NCBI GenBank assembly: GCA_035500775.1
Contig: DATJWY010000245.1
Location: forward strand, 1-7,238
Length of the DNA: 7,238 bases
Direction: 5' to 3'
From: DATJWY01 sp035500775
GTDB lineage: Bacteria > Pseudomonadota > Alphaproteobacteria > Acetobacterales > Acetobacteraceae
Both the position numbers and the translations under genes were made by a program. The notes beneath the pieces were generated by a model that saw only the letters and a list, made by a program, of their open reading frames with translations, made no database searches and had not been told where the DNA came from. This document shows positions 1 to 6,292 of this stretch, in pieces. Numbering within the stretch: position 1 is the first letter of the stretch; every line of letters begins with the position of its first letter.

Positions 1-28
1 CTCATCGTTACAATAAGATATCGGGGGT

Positions 29-71
29 CTGGGGCCTCAAGGCCCCAGTGGGGTTTGGGGCCAAGCCCCAA
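29..71 (-). repeat. Two-hairpin palindromic repeat module (left copy)
   Basis: Two perfect hairpins stand side by side. The first pairs 29-36 (CTGGGGCC) with 41-48 (GGCCCCAG) around a TCAA loop. The second pairs 55-61 (TTGGGGC) with 65-71 (GCCCCAA) around a CAA loop. Read on the minus strand, each stem is followed at once by ACCC (complement of 51-54 and of 25-28). The module at 7159-7199 has the same design in the opposite orientation. It lies about 200 bp beyond the stop of the acyl-CoA dehydrogenase gene. No U-run follows directly (ACCCCCGATATC), so it is not a classical intrinsic terminator, although it could stabilise mRNA ends or act as a REP-like element. The repeat nature is seen in the sequence; the function is unknown. 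Confidence 0.75.
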
Positions 72-137
72 GTCCTTGCGCTTCAATCTCTGGCAATCAC
101 GCTCTACACGGATTTGCCGACCAACCAGGACATTTTC

Positions 138-231
138 AAAAATACCGGGGTCCAGTAAGGGGCGGAGTGGCCCAAGGTTCCACCGCTCCGCAGGAGCGGT
201 GGAATGGCCACGGAGGGAAAGCCCCCTGGAC
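138..231 (-). terminator. Nested long palindrome with T-run, candidate terminator of the fad-type operon
   Basis: An 82-bp interrupted palindrome has four paired segments from outside in: GTCCAG 150-155 with CTGGAC 226-231, GGGGC 159-163 with GCCCC 221-225, GTGGCC 167-172 with GGCCAC 206-211, and a perfect 12-bp inner stem 178-189 with 193-204 around a GCA loop. On the minus strand, the direction of the upstream gene, the stem base is followed by ACCCCGG and then TATTTTTG (T-run at 142-138). A stable hairpin plus a T-run 43 to 136 bp past the stop at 274 makes this the best transcription terminator candidate for the operon. The T-run starts 7 nt after the stem base, which is farther than in strong intrinsic terminators, so activity is uncertain. 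The outer arms look like one unit of the local repeat family with an enlarged loop. Confidence 0.5.
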
Positions 232-273
232 TTTGCGTTGTTCCGCGACAAACCACCCAGTGGGCGTCTTCCC

Positions 274-2067
274 TTAGAACGCCGCCTCACTGAACGCCAT
301 CATGGACGCCTTACCAGTCTTGATGCTGGCATAAAGCGCCCCCGCCTGCGGCAGCAGCCGGTCGATGTAGAACCGCGCGGTATCGCGCTTCGCCTGATAG
401 AAAGCGACATCACCACCCTCGGCGGTGGGCTGCTTCTCCTCCGCGATCTTGGCGGCGCGCAGCCACACATAACCCAGCGCCACGAGGCCGAAGAGGCGCA
501 GATACTCGGTCGCGGCGGCGCCTGCCTCCTCCGGGTCACGCAGCCCGGCCTGGGCGACATGCGCCGTCGCCTGCTGCAACGCGCCGAACGCCTTGGCGAA
601 GGAAGCGACCAGCTTGCCGATGCCGGGATCGGCGGCGTTCGCCTCGATGAAGGCGGAAACCGGCTGGAAGAAGTACCGCAGCGAGCGCCCCATATTGGCC
701 GGCAGCTTGCGCCCGACCAAGTCCAGCGCCTGGACGCCGTTGGTGCCCTCATAGAGCATGGTGATCCGCGCATCGCGGACATACTGCTCCATGCCGTGAT
801 CGCGGATGTAGCCGTGGCCGCCATAGACCTGCACGGCGAGGCTCGCTGCTTCGTACCCGAAATCGGTGAACATCGCCTTCGCCACCGGCGTCATCAGGGC
901 GACGAAATCCTCCGCCTGCTGCCGCGCCGCTTTGTCGGGGCTGTAATGCGCGATGTCCAGTTCCCGCGCCAGCCAGGCGCCGAGCGCCCGGCAGCCTTCG
1001 GTATAGGCGCGGATGGTGAGCAGCATGCGCCGCACATCCGGGTGGACAATGATCGGGTCGGCCGGCAGGTCGGGACGCTTCGCCCCGGCGAGCGAACGGC
1101 CCTGCAACCGATCCCGCGCATAGGCGACCGCGCCCTGATACGACGCCTCGGCGATGCCGAGGCCCTGCACGGCGACGGTGAGGCGGGCGTGGTTCATCAT
1201 CGTGAACATCGCCCGCATGCCCTTGTGCGGCTCGCCGACCAGATAGCCGATCGCGTCGTCGAAACTGAGCTGGCAGGTGGCGGAGGCCTTGATCCCCATC
1301 TTGTGCTCGATGGCGGCGCAGGTCACGCCGTTGCGCGCGCCGAGGCTGCCATCCGGGTTCACCAGGAACTTCGGCACCAGGAACAGGCTGATGCCGCGCA
1401 CCCCCGGCGGCGCGTCCGGCAGGCGGGCGAGCACGAGATGGATGATGTTCTCGGTCAGGTCGTGTTCACCAGCGGAGATGAAGATCTTGGAGCCGGTGAT
1501 CCGGTAGCCGCCCTGCGCGAGCGGCTCGGCGCGGGTGCGCAGCAGGCCGAGATCGGTGCCGCAATGCGGCTCGGTCAGGCACATCGTGCCGGTCCAGACG
1601 CCCTCGGTCATCTTCGGCAGATAGATCGCCTTCAGCGCCGCGTCGCCATGATGCTCCAGCGCGCGGCAGGCGCCCTGGGTGAGCCCGGGATACATGCCGA
1701 AGGCGAGATTGGTCGAGCAGATCATCTCCTCGACCAGCTTGGCGACGCTCTCCGGCAGGCCCTGCCCGCCATGCTCCGGCGCGCCGCCGAGCGCCGACCA
1801 GCCGCCGTCGCGGAACAGATCGTACGCCTCTTTGAACCCCTTCGGCGTGCGCACGACGCCGTTCTCGCAATGACACCCCTCGGCATCGCCGCTCGCGTTC
1901 AGCGGCAGCAGCACGGAGCTCGTGATCTTGCCTGCTTCTTCCAGCACGCTGTCGATCAGCTCCGGCGTGACCTCCTCAAGCCCGGGCAGGGCGAGAAGAC
2001 TGGTGCTGTCGTTCAGTTCGTGCAGGACGAAACGCATGTCGCGCAGCGGCGCGGTATAGGTCTGCAT
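274..2067 (-). CDS. Acyl-CoA dehydrogenase with extended C-terminal domain (DmdC/AcdB-like)
   Basis: This 597-residue FAD enzyme oxidises an acyl-CoA to the trans-2-enoyl-CoA, passing electrons to ETF; it should be cytosolic. The N-terminal helical domain covers roughly residues 35-158. The central beta domain has the flavin-contact motif TMCLTEPHCGTDL (161-173) and GSKIFIS (192-198). The C-terminal helical domain follows, with YGGHGYIRD (415-423) and the catalytic base Glu440 in MLYEGTNG. Residues from about 460 to 597 form the extra C-terminal domain of the ~600-residue subgroup. The stretch GEHDLTENIIHLVLARLPDAP (from residue 200) resembles 3-methylmercaptopropionyl-CoA dehydrogenase DmdC. 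That name is applied widely to this subgroup, and a general fatty-acyl substrate fits the beta-oxidation neighbours better; B. subtilis FadE has nearly the same length. The ATG is supported by an upstream GAGGGA. It is the last gene of the cluster. The family is certain, the substrate is not. Confidence 0.95.
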   Translation of the reverse strand: MQTYTAPLRDMRFVLHELNDSTSLLALPGLEEVTPELIDSVLEEAGKITSSVLLPLNASGDAEGCHCENGVVRTPKGFKEAYDLFRDGGWSALGGAPEHGGQGLPESVAKLVEEMICSTNLAFGMYPGLTQGACRALEHHGDAALKAIYLPKMTEGVWTGTMCLTEPHCGTDLGLLRTRAEPLAQGGYRITGSKIFISAGEHDLTENIIHLVLARLPDAPPGVRGISLFLVPKFLVNPDGSLGARNGVTCAAIEHKMGIKASATCQLSFDDAIGYLVGEPHKGMRAMFTMMNHARLTVAVQGLGIAEASYQGAVAYARDRLQGRSLAGAKRPDLPADPIIVHPDVRRMLLTIRAYTEGCRALGAWLARELDIAHYSPDKAARQQAEDFVALMTPVAKAMFTDFGYEAASLAVQVYGGHGYIRDHGMEQYVRDARITMLYEGTNGVQALDLVGRKLPANMGRSLRYFFQPVSAFIEANAADPGIGKLVASFAKAFGALQQATAHVAQAGLRDPEEAGAAATEYLRLFGLVALGYVWLRAAKIAEEKQPTAEGGDVAFYQAKRDTARFYIDRLLPQAGALYASIKTGKASMMAFSEAAF

Positions 2068-2075
2068 CGGTTCGT

Positions 2076-2082
2076 TCCCTCA
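2076..2082 (-). promoter_or_regulatory. Ribosome binding site of the acyl-CoA dehydrogenase, just beyond a hairpin
   Basis: On the minus strand TGAGGGA lies 8 nt before the ATG at 2067, which fixes the start. The nearest hairpin of the intergenic array ends at 2088, only 5 bp upstream of this site. The folded array may therefore protect the 5' side of the message or influence ribosome access. The site is seen in the sequence; the influence is inferred. Confidence 0.7.
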
Positions 2083-2087
2083 AACAG

Positions 2088-2227
2088 CCAGGGGTTTCAC
2101 CCCTGGACCCCACCAGGAGGCTCTGCCTCCTGGACCTCCGCCAACGGCCGGGGGCCTTTGGAAACCATCAACTTGCACGGGTCCGGGGGCGCTCGCCCCC
2201 GGCAGGGTCCAGGGGCGGCGCCCCTGG
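2088..2227. repeat. Convergent array of five hairpins between two operon genes
   Basis: This array fills most of the 169-bp gap between the FadN-like and acyl-CoA dehydrogenase genes. Perfect stems are A 2088-2095/2099-2106 (CCAGGGGT, loop TTC), B 2113-2121/2125-2133 (CCAGGAGGC, loop TCT), D 2183-2190/2195-2202 (CCGGGGGC, loop GCTC) and E 2209-2216/2220-2227 (CCAGGGGC, loop GGC). C, at 2141-2161, is imperfect (CCAA-c-GGCC, loop GGG, GGCC-t-TTGG). A and B are followed on the plus strand by ACCC and ACCT. D and E are followed by ACCC on the minus strand. The units therefore face each other across C and a short AT-richer segment (2162-2176). No long U-run follows any stem, so full termination is not predicted. 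The array could lower or stabilise expression of the last gene. It resembles a REP-type element; I know of no named family. Confidence 0.8.
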
Positions 2228-2236
2228 CCTTGGTTC

Positions 2237-4564
2237 TCAGTTCCGCAACGGCTTCCCGGTCTCAAGCATATGCTCAACCCGCGCGAGCGTGCCCCCGGTT
2301 TTCACGAGGCGCAGGAACGCCTCTCGTTCCAGGTCGAGCATCTGCTGCTCGGTGACGACATCGACCAAATCGGCCTCGCCCCCGGTCAGCACATGCGCAA
2401 GCTCGGCCGCGACCACCGCGTCATGCGGCGTGGCGATGCCCTGGCGCCGGAAGCCGTCCACCGCCATTTCCATGGCGACGGCGCCGGACTTGCCGGGCAG
2501 CCCGGTGAACTCAGGCTTCGCCGGCGGCGCATAGCCCTCGACCATGCCAAGCGCCCGCGCCTTGGCGTCGGCGAGCAGCCGGTCGCGGTTCATGGTGATG
2601 CCGTCGCTTGGGCGCAGGAAGCCGAGTTCCCTGGCCTCGGCAGCGGATTTCGAGACCGTCGCCTGGCTGATGATCTCGAATGCCCGGGCGGGCGCCGGGA
2701 TCGGCCCCTTGGGCAAAGCGGGATTCGCCTGCAAACGCAGCAGCAGCTCGCCGCACCCGCCCCAGCCCGGGATCAGCCCGACCCCGACCTCGACGAGGCC
2801 GACATAGCTCTCGGCATGCGCCTGCACCGCGGCGCTGTGCAGCAGGACCTCGCAGCCGCCGCCAAGCGCCATGCCGGAAGGCGCGCCGACCACCGGGAAG
2901 GGCGCGTATTTCAGCGCCTTCAGCGTGTTCTGGCCGTTCGCGATCAGCCGGTCGATCTCCGGCCAGGCGGCGATGTTGGCGGCGAACAGCATCATGCCGA
3001 TATTGGCGCCGACCGAGAAGTTCTTGCCCTCGTTGTAGATCACCAGCGCCTTGTACTGCTCGCGCACCAGCTTGATCGTCTTGCCGAGCAGGTCATGGAT
3101 CTGCTCGTCAAGCGAATTGCTCTTGCTGGTGAACTCGAAGCAGAGCACGCCGTCGCCAATGTCCCAGACGGCGGCGGAGCCGTTCTTGAGCACCGGCTTC
3201 GCGGCACGCTTGATGTCGGCGAGCAGCAGCACGCCCTCGGGCCGCACCACGTCGGCATAGTCGCCGGCGACGGTGAAATATTGCAGCTTGCCGTCCTGCA
3301 CCCGGTAGAAGCTGCCCTCGCCCACGCGGCGCAGCAGATCCGGAACCGGCAGGCCCTCGGCCGCCAGCCGGTCGGCCACCCATTTCGGGCCGAGCTTGTC
3401 GAGCAGCTCGAACGGACCCCATTGCCAGTTATAGCCGAGACGCATCGCCTCATCGATGGAGACGATGTCGTTCGCCGCTTCCGGCACCAGGCTCGCGGCA
3501 TAGGCGAGGGTATTGCCCATCACCGCCCAGGCATAGCGGCCGACCTTCCCATCGCTGGAGAGCAGGGCGCGCAGATTCTTGCCCGCCGCCTCGATCTCCG
3601 GGATGGCAGCCTCGCTCTGCGGCCGGTAGGCGCCGGTCGCGAGATCGAGCGCCTCCTTGCGTCGCTTGCCGCCCTCGCGGTTCAGCCGGTAGAAGCCGCC
3701 CTTGCCCTTCCGCCCGGTGAAGCCCTCGGCGATCAGCCTGTTGACCAGCGGAACGTCGCGATTGACGGCGTGGAACGGGTCGCTCGCGGGCAGCAATCCG
3801 GCGAGGCTCGCATTCACATGCGGCCCGAGATCAATGCCGACCAGATCCATCAGGCCGAACACGCCGGTGCGCGGAATGCCGAACGGCTTGCCCATCGCCG
3901 CGTCGGCTTCCTCGACCGTCAGGCCGAGATCCAGCGCGTCCACCAGCCCGTGCTGCATCCAGAAGATGCCGAGACGGTTGGCGATGAAGCCCGGGCTGTC
4001 CTTGCAGCGGACGACGCTCTTGCCCATCACCACGTCGACGAACCGCGCCACCGCATCGGCGATGGCGGGATCGGTGCGCAGTCCGGTCACCAGCTCCAGC
4101 AGCCGCATGTAGCGCGGCGGGTTGAAGAAATGGGTGATGAGGAAGTCGCGGGCGAACGCCTCCGACTGCCCCTCGATCAGGCGCGCGAGCGGGATGGTCG
4201 AGGTGTTGGAGGAGATCGCCGTGCCGGGGCGGCGCACCGCGTCGATGCGGCGATACAGATCCTGCTTGATGTCGAGCCGCTCGATGACGACCTCGACCAC
4301 CCAGTCGCATTCAGCGATGCGGCCGAGATCGTCCTCGATATTGCCGGTCTCGACGAGCTTCGCCGCCGCCTTCGACATGAAGGGCGCCGGCTCCGTCTTC
4401 AGCATCTTCTGGACGGCGCCCTCGGCGATGGCGTTCCGGTTGTCGCCCTGCTTCGGCACGATGTCGAGCAGCAGCACGGGGACACCGGCATTGGCGATTT
4501 GCGCGGCGATGCCGGCGCCCATCACGCCGGCGCCGATCACCGCGACTTTCTTGATCCCGGCCAT
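2237..4564 (-). CDS. fadN: Bifunctional 3-hydroxyacyl-CoA dehydrogenase / enoyl-CoA hydratase (FadN type)
   Basis: This 775-residue cytosolic enzyme carries the two middle steps of beta-oxidation: hydration of trans-2-enoyl-CoA and NAD+-dependent oxidation of the resulting 3-hydroxyacyl-CoA. The Rossmann motif GAGVMG is at residues 11-16. The dehydrogenase dyad His145 (THFFNPP) and Glu157 has the spacing usual for the family, and Asn196 lies in DSPGFIANRL. The C-terminal dehydrogenase domains follow (about 190-480). A crotonase-type hydratase domain (about 490-690) has oxyanion segments SVGAN (517-521) and GGGCE (568-572) and both catalytic glutamates, Glu572 and Glu592, 20 residues apart as in classic hydratases. 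This dehydrogenase-first order is that of B. subtilis FadN (789 residues), the reverse of FadB/FadJ. The start at 4564 is chosen because MAGIKKVAVIG is the normal N-terminus; the frame could open 17 codons earlier, but that would overlap the thiolase. It begins 2 bp after the thiolase stop (TGACCATG). Confidence 0.95.
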   Translation of the reverse strand: MAGIKKVAVIGAGVMGAGIAAQIANAGVPVLLLDIVPKQGDNRNAIAEGAVQKMLKTEPAPFMSKAAAKLVETGNIEDDLGRIAECDWVVEVVIERLDIKQDLYRRIDAVRRPGTAISSNTSTIPLARLIEGQSEAFARDFLITHFFNPPRYMRLLELVTGLRTDPAIADAVARFVDVVMGKSVVRCKDSPGFIANRLGIFWMQHGLVDALDLGLTVEEADAAMGKPFGIPRTGVFGLMDLVGIDLGPHVNASLAGLLPASDPFHAVNRDVPLVNRLIAEGFTGRKGKGGFYRLNREGGKRRKEALDLATGAYRPQSEAAIPEIEAAGKNLRALLSSDGKVGRYAWAVMGNTLAYAASLVPEAANDIVSIDEAMRLGYNWQWGPFELLDKLGPKWVADRLAAEGLPVPDLLRRVGEGSFYRVQDGKLQYFTVAGDYADVVRPEGVLLLADIKRAAKPVLKNGSAAVWDIGDGVLCFEFTSKSNSLDEQIHDLLGKTIKLVREQYKALVIYNEGKNFSVGANIGMMLFAANIAAWPEIDRLIANGQNTLKALKYAPFPVVGAPSGMALGGGCEVLLHSAAVQAHAESYVGLVEVGVGLIPGWGGCGELLLRLQANPALPKGPIPAPARAFEIISQATVSKSAAEARELGFLRPSDGITMNRDRLLADAKARALGMVEGYAPPAKPEFTGLPGKSGAVAMEMAVDGFRRQGIATPHDAVVAAELAHVLTGGEADLVDVVTEQQMLDLEREAFLRLVKTGGTLARVEHMLETGKPLRN

Positions 4565-4566
4565 GG

Positions 4567-5703
4567 TCAGATGCGCTCCAGGACGGTCGCGATGCCCTGA
4601 CCGCCGCCGATGCACTGGGTGGCCAGCGCATAGCGCCCGCCTTCCCGCTGCAGCAGCGAGGCCGCCTTGCCGACGATGCGCGCGCCGGTCGCGCCGAGTG
4701 GATGGCCGAGAGCGATGGCGCCGCCGTCGAGATTGATCGCCTCTTCACGCAGGCCGAGATCGCGCCGGCAGGCAAGCGCCTGGCTGGCGAAAGCCTCGTT
4801 CAGCTCCACGACGTCGATCTGCGCGGCTTCAAGGCCCGCGCGCTCCAGCGCCTTGCGGCTCGCCTTGACCGGGCCGATGCCCATGATCTCCGGCTCGCAA
4901 CCGGACACGGCGACGCTGCGGATGCGCGCGATCGGCGTGAGGCCATGGCGTTCGGCATAGGCCTCGCTGCACACCAGCACGGCGGAGGCGCCGTCGGTGA
5001 GCGGCGAGGACGTGCCGGCGGTGACGCTGCCGGCCTGGTCGAAAGCGGGCTTCAACCCGGCCAGCGTCTCCGCCGTGGTCTCCGGACGGGGGCAGCCATC
5101 AATCTCCACCACGCCGCCCTTGGTCTTGATCGGCACGATCTCCGCCGCAAGCCGCCCGGCCGCCTGCGCCGCGGCCGCCTTTTGCTGGCTCCACACCGCG
5201 AATGCTTCCTGCTCGGCGCGGCTGATCTCCCATTTACGGGCAACGTTCTCGGCGGTGATGCCCATGCCGATATAGGCGGCCGGCATCGCCTTGTAGAGCG
5301 CCGGGTTCGGCAGCGGGTTGAAGCCGCCCATCGACACCCGGCTCATGCTCTCGACACCGGCGGCGATGAACACCTCGCCCGCGCCGAGCTGGATCTGCCC
5401 GGCGGCCATGTGCACCGATTGCATGGAGGAGCCGCAGAACCGGTTCACCGTCGTCCCGGCAACCGAAAACGGCAGACCGGCATTGAGGCCGATCAGGCGG
5501 GCGACGTTGAAGCCCTGCTCCCCCTCGGGGAAGGCGCAGCCGACGATCAGATCCTCGATATCCCCGGGATTGACGCCAGTGCGCTCGACGAGCGCGCGCA
5601 CCACATCGGCGGCGAGGTCATCTGGCCGCACCCGGGCGAGCGCGCCCTTCTTGGCGAGGGTGAACGGGGATCGTACATAACCGGCGATCACAACGTTGGT
5701 CAT
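4567..5703 (-). CDS. fadA: Acetyl-CoA C-acyltransferase (thiolase)
   Basis: This 378-residue thiolase cleaves 3-ketoacyl-CoA with CoA to give acetyl-CoA and a shortened acyl-CoA, the last beta-oxidation step. All active-site blocks are present: nucleophile Cys90 in NRFCGSSMQS, NEAFA at 302-306, His334 in ALGHPLGATGAR and the second catalytic cysteine Cys364 in QCIGGGQG. The length is slightly under the ~390 usual for the family, with nothing obviously missing. The ATG at 5703 is preceded by AGGGTAGGA. It follows the MerR gene by 44 bp and its stop is 2 bp before the FadN-like start, so those two enzymes are probably translationally coupled. A degradative role is inferred from the neighbours; motifs alone do not exclude an acetyl-CoA acetyltransferase (acetoacetyl-CoA) activity. 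Confidence 0.95.
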   Translation of the reverse strand: MTNVVIAGYVRSPFTLAKKGALARVRPDDLAADVVRALVERTGVNPGDIEDLIVGCAFPEGEQGFNVARLIGLNAGLPFSVAGTTVNRFCGSSMQSVHMAAGQIQLGAGEVFIAAGVESMSRVSMGGFNPLPNPALYKAMPAAYIGMGITAENVARKWEISRAEQEAFAVWSQQKAAAAQAAGRLAAEIVPIKTKGGVVEIDGCPRPETTAETLAGLKPAFDQAGSVTAGTSSPLTDGASAVLVCSEAYAERHGLTPIARIRSVAVSGCEPEIMGIGPVKASRKALERAGLEAAQIDVVELNEAFASQALACRRDLGLREEAINLDGGAIALGHPLGATGARIVGKAASLLQREGGRYALATQCIGGGQGIATVLERI

Positions 5704-5722
5704 TGTCCTACCCTGTGTCAGC

Positions 5723-5742
5723 GCCGCGAAGTTGGCCGCGGC
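5723..5742 (-). other. Small hairpin between regulator and thiolase genes
   Basis: GCCGCG (5723-5728) pairs with CGCGGC (5737-5742) around an 8-nt loop in the 44-bp gap. No T-run follows on the minus strand (GCTGACAC), so I do not read it as a terminator. It could be a weak pause or mRNA processing element, or chance in GC-rich DNA. I see no separate promoter in this gap, which favours co-transcription of the regulator and the thiolase. Confidence 0.35.
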
Positions 5743-5747
5743 TTAGT

Positions 5748-6146
5748 TTAACCGTTACCGCCCTCTGTCTCGGCGAGGGCCTCGACCGTTTGCAACTCGA
5801 TCTCGCGCAGCTCGTTCAATGTCTGGTTCAGCGCCTGAAGCTGTTCCTCCAGCTGCCGCAGCCGGGTCCGCACCGAACGCAGCAACACCTGGTTCTGCGT
5901 CGCGCGCCGCGGATCGGCGTCGTAGAGATCGAGGTACTCCCTGATTTCCCTGAGGCTGAAGCCGAGGCGTTTGCCGCGCAGGATGAGAATCATCCTGGCC
6001 CGGTCACGCTGCGTATAGACCCGCGTGGTACCGGCCCGGCCCGGCGCGAGCAGCCCCTTGTCCTCATAGAAGCGGAGCGCGCGCGCGGTTACGCCCAGCT
6101 CATTCCCGAGCTGCGTCACACTGTAGAGCGCCTCGCCATCCTTCAC
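5748..6146 (-). CDS. MerR-family transcriptional regulator of the beta-oxidation cluster
   Basis: This 132-residue DNA-binding protein has a MerR N-terminal winged helix (about 7-75): YSVTQLGNELGVTARALRFY (8-27) is the helix-turn-helix, RVYTQRDRARM (42-52) the wing region, and LGFSLREIREYL (61-72) the second helical element. A long leucine-rich coiled coil (about 85-126) should form the antiparallel dimer. There is no cysteine anywhere, which argues against metal or redox sensing of the MerR, CueR or SoxR kind. Small MerR proteins next to acyl-CoA catabolic genes include LiuR of proteobacteria, and this may be a relative. The likely ligand is an acyl-CoA or related intermediate, by inference from context only. 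The start is GTG, with AGGAA 5 nt upstream; a nearby ATG is out of frame. Probably autoregulated and first in the operon with the downstream thiolase. Confidence 0.92.
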   Translation of the reverse strand: MKDGEALYSVTQLGNELGVTARALRFYEDKGLLAPGRAGTTRVYTQRDRARMILILRGKRLGFSLREIREYLDLYDADPRRATQNQVLLRSVRTRLRQLEEQLQALNQTLNELREIELQTVEALAETEGGNG

Positions 6147-6167
6147 GTGCGTTCCTGCCTCCCTTCC

Positions 6168-6199
6168 ACTAAGGGATCACTTCCTTCCCTATACGTCAA
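6168..6199 (-). promoter_or_regulatory. Candidate MerR-type promoter/operator for the regulator and fad-type operon
   Basis: On the minus strand TTGACG (6199-6194) is a good -35 box. A dyad, AGGGA at 6172-6176 and TCCCT at 6186-6190 separated by 9 bp, fills the region just downstream of it. A weak -10-like CTTAGT (6173-6168) sits 20 bp from the -35. A lengthened spacer holding the operator dyad is the hallmark of MerR-activated promoters, and a poor -10 fits a promoter needing an activator. The start codon is 21 nt further on. The dyad is seen directly; assignment to this regulator is inference. Confidence 0.4.
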
Positions 6200-6234
6200 T
6201 ATGGTCGAGCGGTATGGGGACGACAAGACGAAGT

Positions 6235-6250
6235 GTCGCGAACCCGCGAC
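6235..6250 (-). terminator. Possible weak terminator after the GloC-like gene
   Basis: GTCGCG (6235-6240) pairs with CGCGAC (6245-6250) around AACC, about 45 bp past the stop of the hydrolase gene. On the minus strand it is followed by ACTTCGTCTTGT, which is only moderately T-rich. It lies before the regulator promoter, so a terminator here would make sense, but the signal is weak. Confidence 0.3.
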
Positions 6251-6292
6251 GACACGGTGCCTTACCAATGCCCGAGCGGCGGGGCCGCGAGA

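Noticed and set aside
29..231. Insertion sequence or MITE with terminal repeats and target duplication
   Set aside because: No transposase frame and no flanking direct repeats that I can find. The structure is better described as single palindromic units.
253..263. Short hairpin CCAC-CCA-GTGG just after the acyl-CoA dehydrogenase stop
   Set aside because: Only 4 bp of stem and no T-run; the palindrome at 150-231 is a far better terminator candidate.
2088..2227. CRISPR array
   Set aside because: Units are hairpins of differing sequence without constant direct repeats or uniform spacers, and no cas gene is in the window.
2183..2227. G-quadruplex from repeated G-runs
   Set aside because: Each G-run has a perfectly matched C-run 3-4 nt away, so hairpin pairing should win.
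55..2355. 766-codon open frame on the plus strand across the acyl-CoA dehydrogenase gene
   Set aside because: It is antisense to a gene with intact catalytic motifs, is rich in Arg, His and Gly as mirror frames of GC-rich genes are, and runs through palindromic intergenic repeats. No recognisable domain.
2270..4600. 776-codon open frame on the plus strand opposite the FadN-like gene
   Set aside because: Mirror frame of a well-conserved gene; composition is low-complexity Arg/Ala/His/Asp with no domain or credible start context.
4565..4615. 17-residue N-terminal extension of the FadN-like protein
   Set aside because: It would overlap the thiolase end, and the Rossmann fold normally begins within a few residues of the chosen methionine.
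4702..5751. 349-codon open frame on the plus strand opposite the thiolase gene
   Set aside because: Same reason: antisense to a thiolase with all catalytic residues, no family resemblance of its own.
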